Below the pieces are notes generated by a model. The model searched no databases. It saw only the letters and a list, made by a program, of their open reading frames with translations, and was not told the DNA's origin. Below, one piece after another: positions 5,935 to 14,090 of a DNA stretch of 15,067 nucleotides (positions are counted from its first letter, which is position 1; every line of letters begins with the position of its first letter). The stretch lies in NCBI GenBank assembly GCA_041483455.1, contig JBGPFS010000037.1, positions 1 through 15,067 on the forward strand, read 5' to 3'. The position numbers were made by a program, and so were the translations under genes. This DNA comes from JBGPFS01 sp041483455 (GTDB lineage Bacteria; Chloroflexota; Limnocylindria; Limnocylindrales; CSP1-4).

Positions 5935-8900
5935 GTGGCCGACTCGTCCAGGCGAGCGAAGCGGACCCAGCCACGGTTCGTCCCGGCCCCCCGTTCGGGC
6001 CGGCTGGCCCGTCGGCGAGGGTCGTCCGCGGGCGCATCCGGCGGCGCTGGATCGAGCTCGATCGGTCGTCCTGACGGCGTCAGGAGCGGCGCGGACGGCC
6101 ATGTCGGCGGAGAGCGACCCGCCCGTGAGGAGGTCCTTCGCCGCCTGGACGCCGAGCTGGCCGGTCAGACCGACCTCGAGACCCTGTTTCGCGACGTCAT
6201 CGACGCGTCGATGACGCTGTTCGAGGCGGATCAGGCCGGCTTCTGGCTCTACGAAGAAGGCGCTCACCAGCCGTTCCGGCTGGCCGCCCAGCAAGATCTG
6301 AGCCCGGCCCTCGGGGCCGCCGCCGCCCGGATCCGGAGCGGCGACCCGTCGAACGGGGTCGACGCCCTCCGGGAGCGCCGGATCCGGATCCTGAGCGACC
6401 CGGCGAATGAGGCCCCTTCGGCGTACTTCCGCGAAGCGTACCGGCACGACGGGATCGCCACGGCCTGCCTGATCCCGGTCGTCTTCCGCGACACCCCCCT
6501 CGGCCTGCTCGCCGTGTACCACGGCGCGCCCCATCCGTGGCCCCAGGACGAGCAGGAGATGGCCCGCGCCTTCACGGATCGGATGGCGACGGCCATCTCA
6601 CACGCCCGCCTCTTCGCCGAGACGCAGGAGCTGGCGGCTCGCCTCCGTGCGATCGCCGACCTGTCGGCCCGCCTCAACCGGATCCAGGACGTGCGGGGGA
6701 TCGGCGAGGCGATCGTGGCCGAGGTGGGTTCGCTCATCGACTTCGACAACATCCGCGTCTACCGGGTCGACCACGCGACCGCCTTGTGCGAGCCGGTCGC
6801 CTTCCATGGCACGTTCATGGGCACCGACGAGCCGTCGGCTGACCTCCTGCGGGTCGCGGTCGGCGAGGGGCTGACCGGGTGGGTCGCCGAGCACGCCGAA
6901 TCGCTCGTCGTGGGAGACGGCGCCGCCGACCCGCGCCACCTGATCGTCGGCCCGATCGACGGGCCGGAGTCGCTCCTCCTCGTCCCGATGCTCTACGACG
7001 ACCGGGTCGAGGGGATCATCGTCGTCTCCAAGCTCGGCCGCGACCGGTTCACCGCCAGCCACGAGGCGATCCTCTCGATCTTCGCCGGCCATGCGGCCCA
7101 GGCACTCGTGAACGCGGACGCCGCCCAACGGGTCCGTCGACAGCAGGAGGAGCTGGAGCGGCGGTTGGCCAGCCAGCGCCGGCTCCTCGAGGTCAACACG
7201 ACCCTCCTCTCGACCCTCGATCCGGTCGCCGTCCTCGAGCAGATCGCGGACGCCCTCAAGGCCGTGGTCGCCTACGACACCCTGAGCATCTACCGGGTCG
7301 ACCGAGCGGCGGCGGTCCGACGGGCGGTGGTCGCGCGCGATCGGTTCGCCGAGGTGATCCTCCAGCACGAGAGCCCGATCGACACGGGCGTGACCGGCTG
7401 GGTGATCGCCCGGAACGAGGCGGTCTGCTGCAACGATGCGCACCTGGACCCACGCGCGGTCCAGATCCCGGGCACGCCCTTCGAGCCCGAATCGATGATC
7501 GTCGTGCCCCTCGCGGTCAACGGCGAGGTGATCGGGACGCTCAACGTGGGCCGGATGGGCGGCCAGGAAGCCCACTTCGACGAGACCGAGTTCGAGCTCA
7601 CCCAGCTGTTCGCCGGCCAGGCTTCGATCGCGCTCCAGAACGCCGAGACGCATCGGGCGGTCGAGGTCAGGGCCGCCCACGATGCATTGACCGGGCTGGG
7701 CAATCACCCAGCGTTCCAGAGCGCCCTCGCGAGCGCCTGTGCGGCAGGCCCGGAGCGGCCATTCGCGGTCCTGATGATGGATCTCGATCGCTTCAAGCGG
7801 TTCAACGACACCCATGGCCATCCGGCCGGCGACGGCCTGCTCCGTGCGATCGGCGGCGCGATCGCCGGGGCGGTCCGCGAGGGCGACCGGCCGTTCCGGT
7901 ACGGCGGGGACGAGTTCGCGATCCTCCTGCCGCGGGCGACCCGGGCGACCGGGCTCGACGTCGGCGACCGGATCCGGCGAGCCGTCGCCGCGATCACCGC
8001 CGGGAGCGAGACCGAAGTCTCGATCAGCGTCGGCGTGGCCTGCTTCCCGAGGGACGGGCGGACAGCCGACGACCTCGTCGCCAGCGCGGACGCGGCGCTC
8101 TTCTTTGCCAAGCCGAGCGCCGGTCGGGAGACCGAGGACCTCGACGGCCCGTCCCGCGACGTCTACCTGACCGCCCTCTCCGACACGGCGGTGGCGCTGA
8201 TGGACCGGCTCGACCCGACCGAGCTCCTCGAGACGATCGTCAGCCGGGCCGCCTCGCTCGTCGGGACCCCGGACGGCTTCCTCGACCTGGTCGACCCGGA
8301 GAGCGGCCAGCTCGAGGTCCGCGTTGCGTTCGGCCTCCACTCGGTCTCGGTCGGCGAGCGGATCCCGGCGGACAGCGGGGTGACCGGGCGCGTCCGCCAG
8401 ACCGGCCGCGCCTTCGCGGTCGACGACTACGACACGTGGGACGGGCGGATCCGCGACCTCCCCGACGGGCTGGGTCCGGTGGTCGGGGTCCCGCTCACCT
8501 CGGCCGGCGAGGTCGTCGGGGTCCTGGGCCTCAGCTCGGGCTCGGGCGGGCGGACGTTCGGCGAGCGCGAGATCGCCGTCCTCGAACGGTTCGCCCAGCT
8601 CGCCTCGCTCGCCCTCGACAACGCCAACCTCTTCGCGACGGTCCAGCGCGAGGTCGTCGAGCGGACCGTCGCGGAGGCGGCGCTGCGCGAGAGCGAGGAG
8701 CGCTTCCGGCATCTGTCCGACGCCGCCACCGAGGCGCTGGCGATCCATCGCGACGGGCTGATCGTCGAGGCCAACGCGGCATTCTGCCGGCTCCTCGGTT
8801 ACGGGGCCGAGGAGCTGATCGGCCGGCACCTCCTCGAGTTCACGACGGCCGACCCCCGCGCCCACACCGCGGACATCACGGCCGATTCGGCGGAGCCGAT

Positions 8901-10416
8901 CGAGATGACGGCCGTCGATCGGTCCGGCGCCGAGATCCCGGTCGAGGTCACCTGGCGGACGGTCCCCTACCGGGACGAGCTGAGGGCCGGGGTGGTCTCC
9001 GTGCGCGACCTCCGGGAACGGCGGCGACTCCAGGACGAGCTCAGCCGCTCGGCCTTCTACGACCCGGTCACCGGGCTGCCCAACCGGGCGCTCTTCCTCG
9101 ACCGGGTGACCCACGCACTCGGTTGGGTCCGGCCCGACAACGACGAGCCGATCGGCGTGATCCTCCTGGACCTCGACCGGTTCAAGGTCATCAACGAGAG
9201 CCTGGGCCACGTCGTGGGCGACCGCGTCCTCGACGCGGTCGGGCAGCGCCTCATCGGTTGCCTCCGGCCCGGAGACACGGTCTCGCGGTTCGGCGGCGAC
9301 GAGTTCGCGATCCTGCTCGATCCGATCGACGGTCCGGACGGCGCGACACGGGTCGCCGAGCGGATCGAGACGGTCTTCAGCACGCCGATCGACCTCGACG
9401 GCCGGGACGCGTTCGTCAGCGCGAGCATGGGCATCGTCGTCGGTCGGGCCGGACTCGACGAGCCGGGCGATCTCCTGCGCGACGCCGAGATCGCGCTCCA
9501 CCGGGCCAAGTCGGGCGCGACCGTCCGGCACGCCTTCTTCGAGCCGGGCATGAGCGCCGCGACGATCGAGCGGCTCGACTTCGAGAACGGCCTCCGGCGC
9601 GCCGTCGAGCGCGACCAGCTCCGGCTCCACTACCAGCCGATCGTCGATCTGCCCAGCGGCCGGATCGTCGGCTTCGAGGCCCTGGCCCGCTGGCAGCACC
9701 CCACGCGCGGCCTGGTCCCGCCCCTCGCGTTCGTCCCGCTGGCCGAGGAGACCGGCCTGATCGTCCCCATCGGCGCGTGGGTCCTCGAGACGGCCTGCCG
9801 TCAGGCTCGCGCCTGGGGCGATGCCCTCGGCGGCGACCACCCACCCTTCATGAGCGTCAACCTGTCGCCCCGCCAGTTCGATCAGCCCGATCTCGTCGAA
9901 ACGATCGCCGAGGTGCTCCGATCCAGCGGGCTGGCGCCCGAGTCGCTCGAGCTGGAGATCACCGAATCGGTCCTCATGGATCGCTCGGACACCACCACGG
10001 CGGCGCTCCATGGGCTCCGGGACCTGGGCGTCCGGCTCGTGCTCGACGATTTCGGGACCGGCTACTCGTCGCTCTCGTACCTGCGCCACCTGCCGATCGA
10101 CACCCTCAAGGTCGACCGCTCGTTCGTGACCGGCCTGACCGGCGACGACGCGCACAGTTCGATCGTTGAGGCGATCGTGGCCCTCGCCCACGGGCTCGGG
10201 ATGAGCGTCACGGCGGAGGGGATCGAGAGCGCGGCCCAGCTCGCCTGGCTGCGTGAGCACGACTGCGACCGGGGCCAGGGATTCCTCTACGCGCGGCCGC
10301 TGCCCGCCGCCCAGGCGGGCGCCCGGTTGCGGGCCGATCGGGCCCGGGGTGGGCGATCGACGGGCGGTCCCCTGCCGGGGCTGGCGGCCGGCCGCGGCCG
10401 GCGGGTCGCCCGGTAG
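5935..10416 (+). CDS. Multidomain c-di-GMP protein: 3xGAF-GGDEF-GAF-PAS-GGDEF-EAL
   Basis: Soluble signalling protein of about 1493 residues with no membrane segment. Domains in order: GAF (about 80-231), GAF (233-392), a short coiled linker, GAF (418-580), GGDEF (582-733), GAF (743-903), PAS (918-1035), GGDEF (1040-1199), EAL (1212-1459). Both GGDEF domains keep the exact active-site motif (657-661 and 1120-1124) and an inhibitory RxxD site five residues before it (REGD, RPGD), so both may make c-di-GMP. The EAL domain keeps FEAL (Glu1248), NLSPRQF, ELEITES, DDFGTG (1371-1376), KVDRSF and TAEGIES, so it may hydrolyse c-di-GMP. The start is uncertain: GTG at 5935 has GGAGG 13 bases upstream; GTG at 5893 would add 14 residues. 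The first 55 residues or so are Arg/Ser/Gly-rich without a domain. It converges with the deacetylase gene with six bases between stops. Confidence 0.93.
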   Translation: MADSSRRAKRTQPRFVPAPRSGRLARRRGSSAGASGGAGSSSIGRPDGVRSGADGHVGGERPAREEVLRRLDAELAGQTDLETLFRDVIDASMTLFEADQAGFWLYEEGAHQPFRLAAQQDLSPALGAAAARIRSGDPSNGVDALRERRIRILSDPANEAPSAYFREAYRHDGIATACLIPVVFRDTPLGLLAVYHGAPHPWPQDEQEMARAFTDRMATAISHARLFAETQELAARLRAIADLSARLNRIQDVRGIGEAIVAEVGSLIDFDNIRVYRVDHATALCEPVAFHGTFMGTDEPSADLLRVAVGEGLTGWVAEHAESLVVGDGAADPRHLIVGPIDGPESLLLVPMLYDDRVEGIIVVSKLGRDRFTASHEAILSIFAGHAAQALVNADAAQRVRRQQEELERRLASQRRLLEVNTTLLSTLDPVAVLEQIADALKAVVAYDTLSIYRVDRAAAVRRAVVARDRFAEVILQHESPIDTGVTGWVIARNEAVCCNDAHLDPRAVQIPGTPFEPESMIVVPLAVNGEVIGTLNVGRMGGQEAHFDETEFELTQLFAGQASIALQNAETHRAVEVRAAHDALTGLGNHPAFQSALASACAAGPERPFAVLMMDLDRFKRFNDTHGHPAGDGLLRAIGGAIAGAVREGDRPFRYGGDEFAILLPRATRATGLDVGDRIRRAVAAITAGSETEVSISVGVACFPRDGRTADDLVASADAALFFAKPSAGRETEDLDGPSRDVYLTALSDTAVALMDRLDPTELLETIVSRAASLVGTPDGFLDLVDPESGQLEVRVAFGLHSVSVGERIPADSGVTGRVRQTGRAFAVDDYDTWDGRIRDLPDGLGPVVGVPLTSAGEVVGVLGLSSGSGGRTFGEREIAVLERFAQLASLALDNANLFATVQREVVERTVAEAALRESEERFRHLSDAATEALAIHRDGLIVEANAAFCRLLGYGAEELIGRHLLEFTTADPRAHTADITADSAEPIEMTAVDRSGAEIPVEVTWRTVPYRDELRAGVVSVRDLRERRRLQDELSRSAFYDPVTGLPNRALFLDRVTHALGWVRPDNDEPIGVILLDLDRFKVINESLGHVVGDRVLDAVGQRLIGCLRPGDTVSRFGGDEFAILLDPIDGPDGATRVAERIETVFSTPIDLDGRDAFVSASMGIVVGRAGLDEPGDLLRDAEIALHRAKSGATVRHAFFEPGMSAATIERLDFENGLRRAVERDQLRLHYQPIVDLPSGRIVGFEALARWQHPTRGLVPPLAFVPLAEETGLIVPIGAWVLETACRQARAWGDALGGDHPPFMSVNLSPRQFDQPDLVETIAEVLRSSGLAPESLELEITESVLMDRSDTTTAALHGLRDLGVRLVLDDFGTGYSSLSYLRHLPIDTLKVDRSFVTGLTGDDAHSSIVEAIVALAHGLGMSVTAEGIESAAQLAWLREHDCDRGQGFLYARPLPAAQAGARLRADRARGGRSTGGPLPGLAAGRGRRVAR

Positions 10417-10422
10417 CGTCGC

Positions 10423-11295
10423 TCAGATCCGCGGGTTCGCCGCGGTCCAGCGCTCCACGACCCGATCGAGCCGTTCGAAGACCAGTCCGTCGAGTCCCCG
10501 CGCGGTCTCGACGAACCGCTCGAGCATCGCGATCCGGTGCCCCCGGCCGATCGCCTCGGGGTGCATCGTGATCGTCAGGACGCCGCCCGGCTCGTGCGCC
10601 CAGGCGTACTGCAGCTCGCCGACCCAGATCTCGAGGACCTTCGAGCTCGCGCTCAGCGGGCCGACGCCGCTCGACCCCGGCTCGAAATGGGGCCAGTCGT
10701 CGAGGGCGTAGCTGATCGGCACCTCCACCAGCGGGCCGGGCCGCCCCAGGTCCGACGCGCCGACCCGGTCGTGGGTCTCCCCGGTCCGGACGCGGTAGGG
10801 CCGCACGTCGTCGGCCATGAGCGACGAGTCGTAGCGGAACCCGAGCTCGGCCACGAGCTCGAGCGTCCCGTCGGCGAGCGACCAGTACGGGGCTCGGAAC
10901 CCACGCGGCGGTCGGCCGGCGACCCGGGCCAGGGCGTCGACGCTTCGCTCGAGGATCGCTCGCTGCTCTGCCGGCCCGATCCGCGCGAGGTCCTCGTGGG
11001 CCCAGCCGTGACAGCCCAGCTCGTGGCCGGCGGCCACGATGGCGGCCACGCTCGAGGGGAAGGTCGCGATCGTGTGCCCCGGCACGAACCAGGTGCTCGG
11101 GATCTCGAGACGCTCCAGGAGCTCCAGGACGCGCGGCGCTCCGACCCGCGGGCCGAACTCGCCCCGGGAGCGCAGGACGGGACCGTCGCCGCGGTCGACC
11201 TCGGAGCTGATCGCGTCATGGTCGAAGGTGAGCGCGACCGTCAGGCGCGGCGCGTCGTCCGGAGCGACGTGCTCGCTGCGGTCGGGTTCGGGCAT
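10423..11295 (-). CDS. NodB-like (CE4) polysaccharide deacetylase family protein
   Basis: A 290-residue NodB-fold hydrolase without signal peptide or membrane anchor, so probably cytosolic. The metal-site motifs are TFDHD (Asp25, Asp27) and CHGWAH (His96, His100); RAPYWS (134-139) is the third conserved motif, and TITMHPE near residue 245 supplies a late histidine. The D-x-D form instead of the usual TFDDG resembles the Helicobacter PgdA and PuuE-type branch, whose members act on peptidoglycan, other sugars or cyclic imides; the substrate cannot be told from sequence. It is last in the minus-strand run, 19 bases after the Bax-inhibitor-1 gene, and ends six bases from the stop of the convergent c-di-GMP gene. 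Confidence 0.88.
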   Translation of the reverse strand: MPEPDRSEHVAPDDAPRLTVALTFDHDAISSEVDRGDGPVLRSRGEFGPRVGAPRVLELLERLEIPSTWFVPGHTIATFPSSVAAIVAAGHELGCHGWAHEDLARIGPAEQRAILERSVDALARVAGRPPRGFRAPYWSLADGTLELVAELGFRYDSSLMADDVRPYRVRTGETHDRVGASDLGRPGPLVEVPISYALDDWPHFEPGSSGVGPLSASSKVLEIWVGELQYAWAHEPGGVLTITMHPEAIGRGHRIAMLERFVETARGLDGLVFERLDRVVERWTAANPRI

Positions 11296-11314
11296 CGCCG
11301 TCCGGGACCGGCGG

Positions 11315-12016
11315 TCAGCGCCGGCTGCCGAAGAGGCGGAGGAACATCAGGAACAGGTTGATGAAGTCGAGGTACAGCCTGAGGGCGCCCATGACCGACG
11401 CCTTCTCCATCGAGCCGAGCCAGGCGGCGAGGTCGCCGCTCTTGATCCGCTGGATGTCGTAGGCCGTAAGGCCCGCGAACAGGAGGACGCCCGCGATCGA
11501 GATCGCGAAGTCCCCGCCGCTGCTCCGAAAGACCAGGCCGTTGAGCACGCTGGCAGCGATGATCCCGATGAGGCCCATCAGGAAGAAGCGACCGAGGGCC
11601 GAGAGGTCGCGCTGGGTGACCGCCCCGAAGACAGCCGCCCCGCCGAACATCGCCGAGGCGCTCAGGAACGCGTACGAGATCGTCCCGAGATCGTAGGCCA
11701 GGAAGATGCCGGCGAAGGTGACGCCGGTCAGCGCCGCGTAGATGAAGAAGAGGAGCAGCGCGACCATGGCGTTCAGCCGGCTCATCAGGAAGCTGAGCCC
11801 GATGACGATCGCGAACTGGGCGATGACGAGGGGCAGGAAGGCCCCGGAGACGAGCTCGACGAGGCGCTCGTTGCTGGCCACGGTCCACGAGACGCCGGCC
11901 GTCACGAGGAGGCCCAGGAACATCCAGACGAACGACTGGGTGATGAACCCGGCCGCCAGCTGGGCCGAGGGTCGGACGCCGAGTCGGGACGGGGCGCCGT
12001 ACTGCTGCTGGTTCAT
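11315..12016 (-). CDS. Bax inhibitor-1 (BI-1/YetJ/YccA) family membrane protein
   Basis: A 233-residue integral membrane protein with about seven hydrophobic segments (26-44, 55-77, 84-108, 113-134, 141-163, 169-187, 207-228). Family signatures are FGGAAVFGAVTQRDL, LGRFFLMGLIGIIAA, LFAGLTAYDIQRIK and YLDFINLFLMFLRLFG. Asp187 and Asp217 may correspond to the aspartate pair that gates pH-dependent calcium leak in Bacillus YetJ; this is inference from the motifs. It starts 10 bases after the cobalamin adenosyltransferase gene and is followed 19 bases later by the deacetylase, so it is probably co-transcribed with both. No functional link to them is evident. Confidence 0.95.
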   Translation of the reverse strand: MNQQQYGAPSRLGVRPSAQLAAGFITQSFVWMFLGLLVTAGVSWTVASNERLVELVSGAFLPLVIAQFAIVIGLSFLMSRLNAMVALLLFFIYAALTGVTFAGIFLAYDLGTISYAFLSASAMFGGAAVFGAVTQRDLSALGRFFLMGLIGIIAASVLNGLVFRSSGGDFAISIAGVLLFAGLTAYDIQRIKSGDLAAWLGSMEKASVMGALRLYLDFINLFLMFLRLFGSRR

Positions 12017-12026
12017 CGCGCTGCGC

Positions 12027-12701
12027 TCACTCCCCTGAAGCGGGTTCGATGGTCGTGGTCCGAGCCGGCCGGACCCGGCGCGGTCGATCCTCCTGCGTGG
12101 GAGTGCTCGTCCGCGATTCGGCCTGTTCGGCGGCCCGGGCGAGGACCCAGGCCAGGTCGGCCAGCCGGTTCAGATACGGTAGCAGGTGCTCGCCGACGGG
12201 CGACCCGGCGCGCCTGAGCGCCACGACCCGCCGTTCCGCCCGCCGAACGACGGTCCGGGCCAGCTCCAGGGCCGCGCTCAGCCGCGTCTCGCCCGGGACG
12301 ACGAACTCGCGGGGCATCTCGATCCGCCGCTCGAGCTCGACGACGAGATCGGTCAGGCCGTCGACCATCGCTCCGTCGACCGCTGTTCGGCCGGGCTCGG
12401 CCCGGTCGCGGGCGGCGGGGTTCGTGGCCAGCTCGGCGCCGACGACGAAGAGCTCGCGCTGGATCCTCAGGACGATCGCCCCGAGCGAGGCGAGCGCGGG
12501 GTCGACGACCCCGTCGCGATCCCTGGCCTCGAGTTCCGCCCGGGCGAGCCCGAACGCCGCCACGGCCTCGTCGACGGTCCCGTAGGCCTCGGCCCGGGGG
12601 TCGTCCTTGGCGATCCGGTCGCCGCCATAGAGGAGGCCGGTGGTCCCGTCGTCGCCGCGGCCGGTCGCCACGAGGGAATCGATCGGCGGTCGGTCGGTCA
12701 C
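12027..12701 (-). CDS. pduO: PduO-type cob(I)alamin adenosyltransferase
   Basis: A 224-residue enzyme that transfers the adenosyl group of ATP to cob(I)alamin, making coenzyme B12. The N-terminal ATP-binding segment TGRGDDGTTGLLYGGDRIAKDDPR (residues about 13-36) is followed by EAYGTVDE (38-45). The C-terminal half carries FVVPG (133-137), ARTVVRRAERRVVAL (148-162) and YLNRLADLAWVLAR (176-189), all family hallmarks. The tail after 192 is charged and probably disordered. The start is the GTG at 12699-12701, which overlaps the TGA of the preceding DUF59 gene by four bases (GTGA), so translation is coupled. It is followed after 10 bases by the Bax-inhibitor-1 gene. Confidence 0.95.
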   Translation of the reverse strand: MTDRPPIDSLVATGRGDDGTTGLLYGGDRIAKDDPRAEAYGTVDEAVAAFGLARAELEARDRDGVVDPALASLGAIVLRIQRELFVVGAELATNPAARDRAEPGRTAVDGAMVDGLTDLVVELERRIEMPREFVVPGETRLSAALELARTVVRRAERRVVALRRAGSPVGEHLLPYLNRLADLAWVLARAAEQAESRTSTPTQEDRPRRVRPARTTTIEPASGE

Positions 12702-13105
12702 CACATCAGGCCCGCGTCGCGCGGGTCCCAGCGCTCGGCGAGGAGGGTCACCTTGACGTCGTGGTCGACGACCGACTCGGCCTGCTCCTTGACCTGCTGG
12801 ATCATGGAGCCGGCGTACGGGCAGAACGGGGTCGTGAGGATCATCTTGACCTCGGTGGTGCCAGGCCCGAGGACGATCTGCCTGATGAGGGCGAGCTCGA
12901 CCACGTTCATCCCGATCTCGGGGTCCACCACGGCCCGCAGCGCGTCGAGGATCGCGAGCTCGGTGGCGCGCCGCTCGGCGTCGAAGAGCGGGGCCGGCGC
13001 GGAGGCCGGGGCCGCGGTCGGCGGCGCGGCGGGGCCCGCGGTCGATGGCGAGACGGATCGGGACGGGTCCCCTGCGATCGCGCCCGTGATGGTTTCGTCG
13101 GTCAT
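12698..13105 (-). CDS. DUF59/MIP18-family (SufT/PaaD-like) Fe-S-associated protein
   Basis: A 135-residue protein. Residues 1-42 are low-complexity Ala/Pro/Ser. The DUF59 domain follows, with VVDPEIGMNVVELALI (59-74) and TTPFCPYAGSMIQQV (91-105), including the conserved Cys95. The family aids maturation of Fe-S proteins, so it may serve the same process as the suf genes 8 kb away, but there is no direct link in the sequence. A TAGGAT box seven bases before the ATG suggests a leaderless transcript that starts a four-gene operon (this gene, pduO, BI-1, deacetylase). The stop overlaps the pduO start. Confidence 0.9.
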   Translation of the reverse strand: MTDETITGAIAGDPSRSVSPSTAGPAAPPTAAPASAPAPLFDAERRATELAILDALRAVVDPEIGMNVVELALIRQIVLGPGTTEVKMILTTPFCPYAGSMIQQVKEQAESVVDHDVKVTLLAERWDPRDAGLMW

Positions 13106-13112
13106 GCCTCAA

Positions 13113-13118
13113 ATCCTA
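13113..13118 (-). promoter_or_regulatory. -10 box (TAGGAT) for leaderless DUF59-pduO operon
   Basis: TAGGAT on the minus strand is separated from the ATG at 13105 by exactly seven bases, so transcription would begin at or next to the start codon. No clear -35 is visible. The rest of the 112-nt gap (13106-13217) shows no strong hairpin. Confidence 0.5.
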
Positions 13119-13217
13119 GCACCGGACTCGGAAATGACCGCGGGCGTGCGACGTCGGAAGGAACGCCGTCGGCAGCGATGGCCTGGCTGCCTGGCGGGGA
13201 TCCTCGTCTGGCCGGGG

Positions 13218-13544
13218 TCAGGCGGGAACGCGACCTTTGACCACGACCCCCGGCAGGCGCAGGTTCTCCGGAAGCAGCGCGGCCTCGGCGTCCGAGTAGC
13301 CGGGCCCGTCCAGCGAGCCGTCCGACGCGAAGAACTCGGCATAGCGCGCTCGGTGTTCCGCCGCGTAGGCGAAGGCCGCGGCCACGCCCATCGGCTTCAG
13401 CTCCGGGTGATCGACCAGGATCATCTTCAGGTCGTAGCCCGAGCGGCGCAGCTCCAGGAGCTGGCGGACGGTCAGCCGGCTGCCGTAGCAGAACGGCTCG
13501 CCGTTCAGCACGAGCGGGTCCGACTTCACCCACTTGATGGTCAC
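13218..13544 (-). CDS. DUF433-like small protein
   Basis: A 108-residue protein. The segment from about 7 to 62 (SDPLVLNGEPFCYGSRLTV ... AAFAYAAEH) follows the DUF433 pattern of G-P-x-x-x-G-T/S-R-x-x-V, then helix-turn-helix-like helices ending in A-L-x-Y-A-A. DUF433 proteins are often antitoxins paired with PIN-like or DUF5615 toxins; no such toxin is present here. The last 40 residues (FFASDGSLDG onward) are not part of that pattern. The GTG start is two bases after the stop of the upstream helical protein, so the two are translated together. Function unproven. Confidence 0.75.
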   Translation of the reverse strand: MTIKWVKSDPLVLNGEPFCYGSRLTVRQLLELRRSGYDLKMILVDHPELKPMGVAAAFAYAAEHRARYAEFFASDGSLDGPGYSDAEAALLPENLRLPGVVVKGRVPA

Positions 13545-13546
13545 GC

Positions 13547-14029
13547 TCAGGCGCCCTTGTAGATGGCGGCCAGGATCCGGTTCCGCTTCCGCGCGTCGCC
13601 GGCGATCCGCCGATGCCAGCGGAAGCGCTCGATCGCGGCGTCGATCGCGGCGTCCGCGGCGGGTCGCTCGGCCGGGGCGAGGACGCTCTCCGATGCCCGC
13701 CGGAGTCCCTCGGACAGGGCGATGAGGTCGTCCATCGGGACGCGCCGGCGCCGATAGACGACGGCCGACTGTTCGGCGAAGTCCCGGGCGGACCGGACAT
13801 CCCCGCTCGCCACCGAGCGGGCGACCCGCTCGAGGAGGACCCCGGCATCGTGGAGGAGGTGCCGGAGGCCGGCCTCGTCGTAGCGCTCCCGCACGGTCGG
13901 GTCCGCCTCGATCGCGATCCCGAGCGCTCGCGCCGCCAGGCGATCGGCGTTCGATCCGAGGCGGGCGGCTGCCTCTGGAAGACCGGCGGTCAGGTCTTCG
14001 GGCGGGAGGCCGAGGGCGGGATGGCTCAC
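13547..14029 (-). CDS. All-helical protein, resembles RsbRD N-terminal sensor domain
   Basis: A 160-residue, cysteine-free, Ala/Arg-rich protein predicted to be nearly all helix. The middle, from RYDEAGLRHLL (49-59) to RRRVPMDDLIALSEGLRRA (94-112), recalls the helical RsbRD N-terminal domain found in stress-signalling co-antagonists and PucR-like regulators, where a short loop with V-P-hydrophobic precedes a helix. This is recognition by pattern only. No output domain is attached. The start is GTG, eight bases after a TAGACT box, and the gene is directly followed by the DUF433-like gene. It is divergent from the small membrane protein, with 61 bases between the two starts. Confidence 0.7.
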   Translation of the reverse strand: MSHPALGLPPEDLTAGLPEAAARLGSNADRLAARALGIAIEADPTVRERYDEAGLRHLLHDAGVLLERVARSVASGDVRSARDFAEQSAVVYRRRRVPMDDLIALSEGLRRASESVLAPAERPAADAAIDAAIERFRWHRRIAGDARKRNRILAAIYKGA

Positions 14030-14037
14030 GGTCGGAG

Positions 14038-14043
14038 AGTCTA
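14038..14043 (-). promoter_or_regulatory. -10 box (TAGACT) for the helical protein/DUF433 pair
   Basis: TAGACT on the minus strand ends eight bases before the GTG at 14029, a leaderless arrangement. No -35 is recognisable. Confidence 0.45.
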
Positions 14044-14077
14044 GCGCGGGCGATCGGGCGGCGTCGGGTCCGGGCGG

Positions 14078-14083
14078 TACGAT
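14078..14083 (+). promoter_or_regulatory. -10 box (TACGAT) that decides the membrane-protein start
   Basis: TACGAT is followed by seven bases and the ATG at 14091, matching the leaderless arrangement at the two minus-strand genes nearby. An earlier in-frame ATG at 14082 overlaps the box, so the later ATG is preferred. Confidence 0.45.
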
Positions 14084-14090
14084 GCACCCG

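Noticed and set aside
6082..6211. Alternative start (ATG at 6101 with AGGAG upstream) for the c-di-GMP protein through a frameshift
   Set aside because: The ATG is in another frame, the spacing is 14 bases, and the real frame is open and continuous, so no frameshift is needed.
6598..10260. 1220-codon minus-strand and 1096-codon plus-strand frames inside the c-di-GMP gene
   Set aside because: Low-complexity composition, no recognisable domain, and complete overlap with the GAF/GGDEF/EAL frame.
12027..13112. 361-codon frame extending the cobalamin adenosyltransferase upstream
   Set aside because: The extension is an out-of-frame reading of the DUF59 gene, and the GTG overlapping the DUF59 stop fits the enzyme's N-terminus.
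13100..13217. Possible terminator hairpin between the DUF433 and DUF59 genes
   Set aside because: Only a 5-bp CGACG/CGTCG stem with a long loop and no T tract was found.
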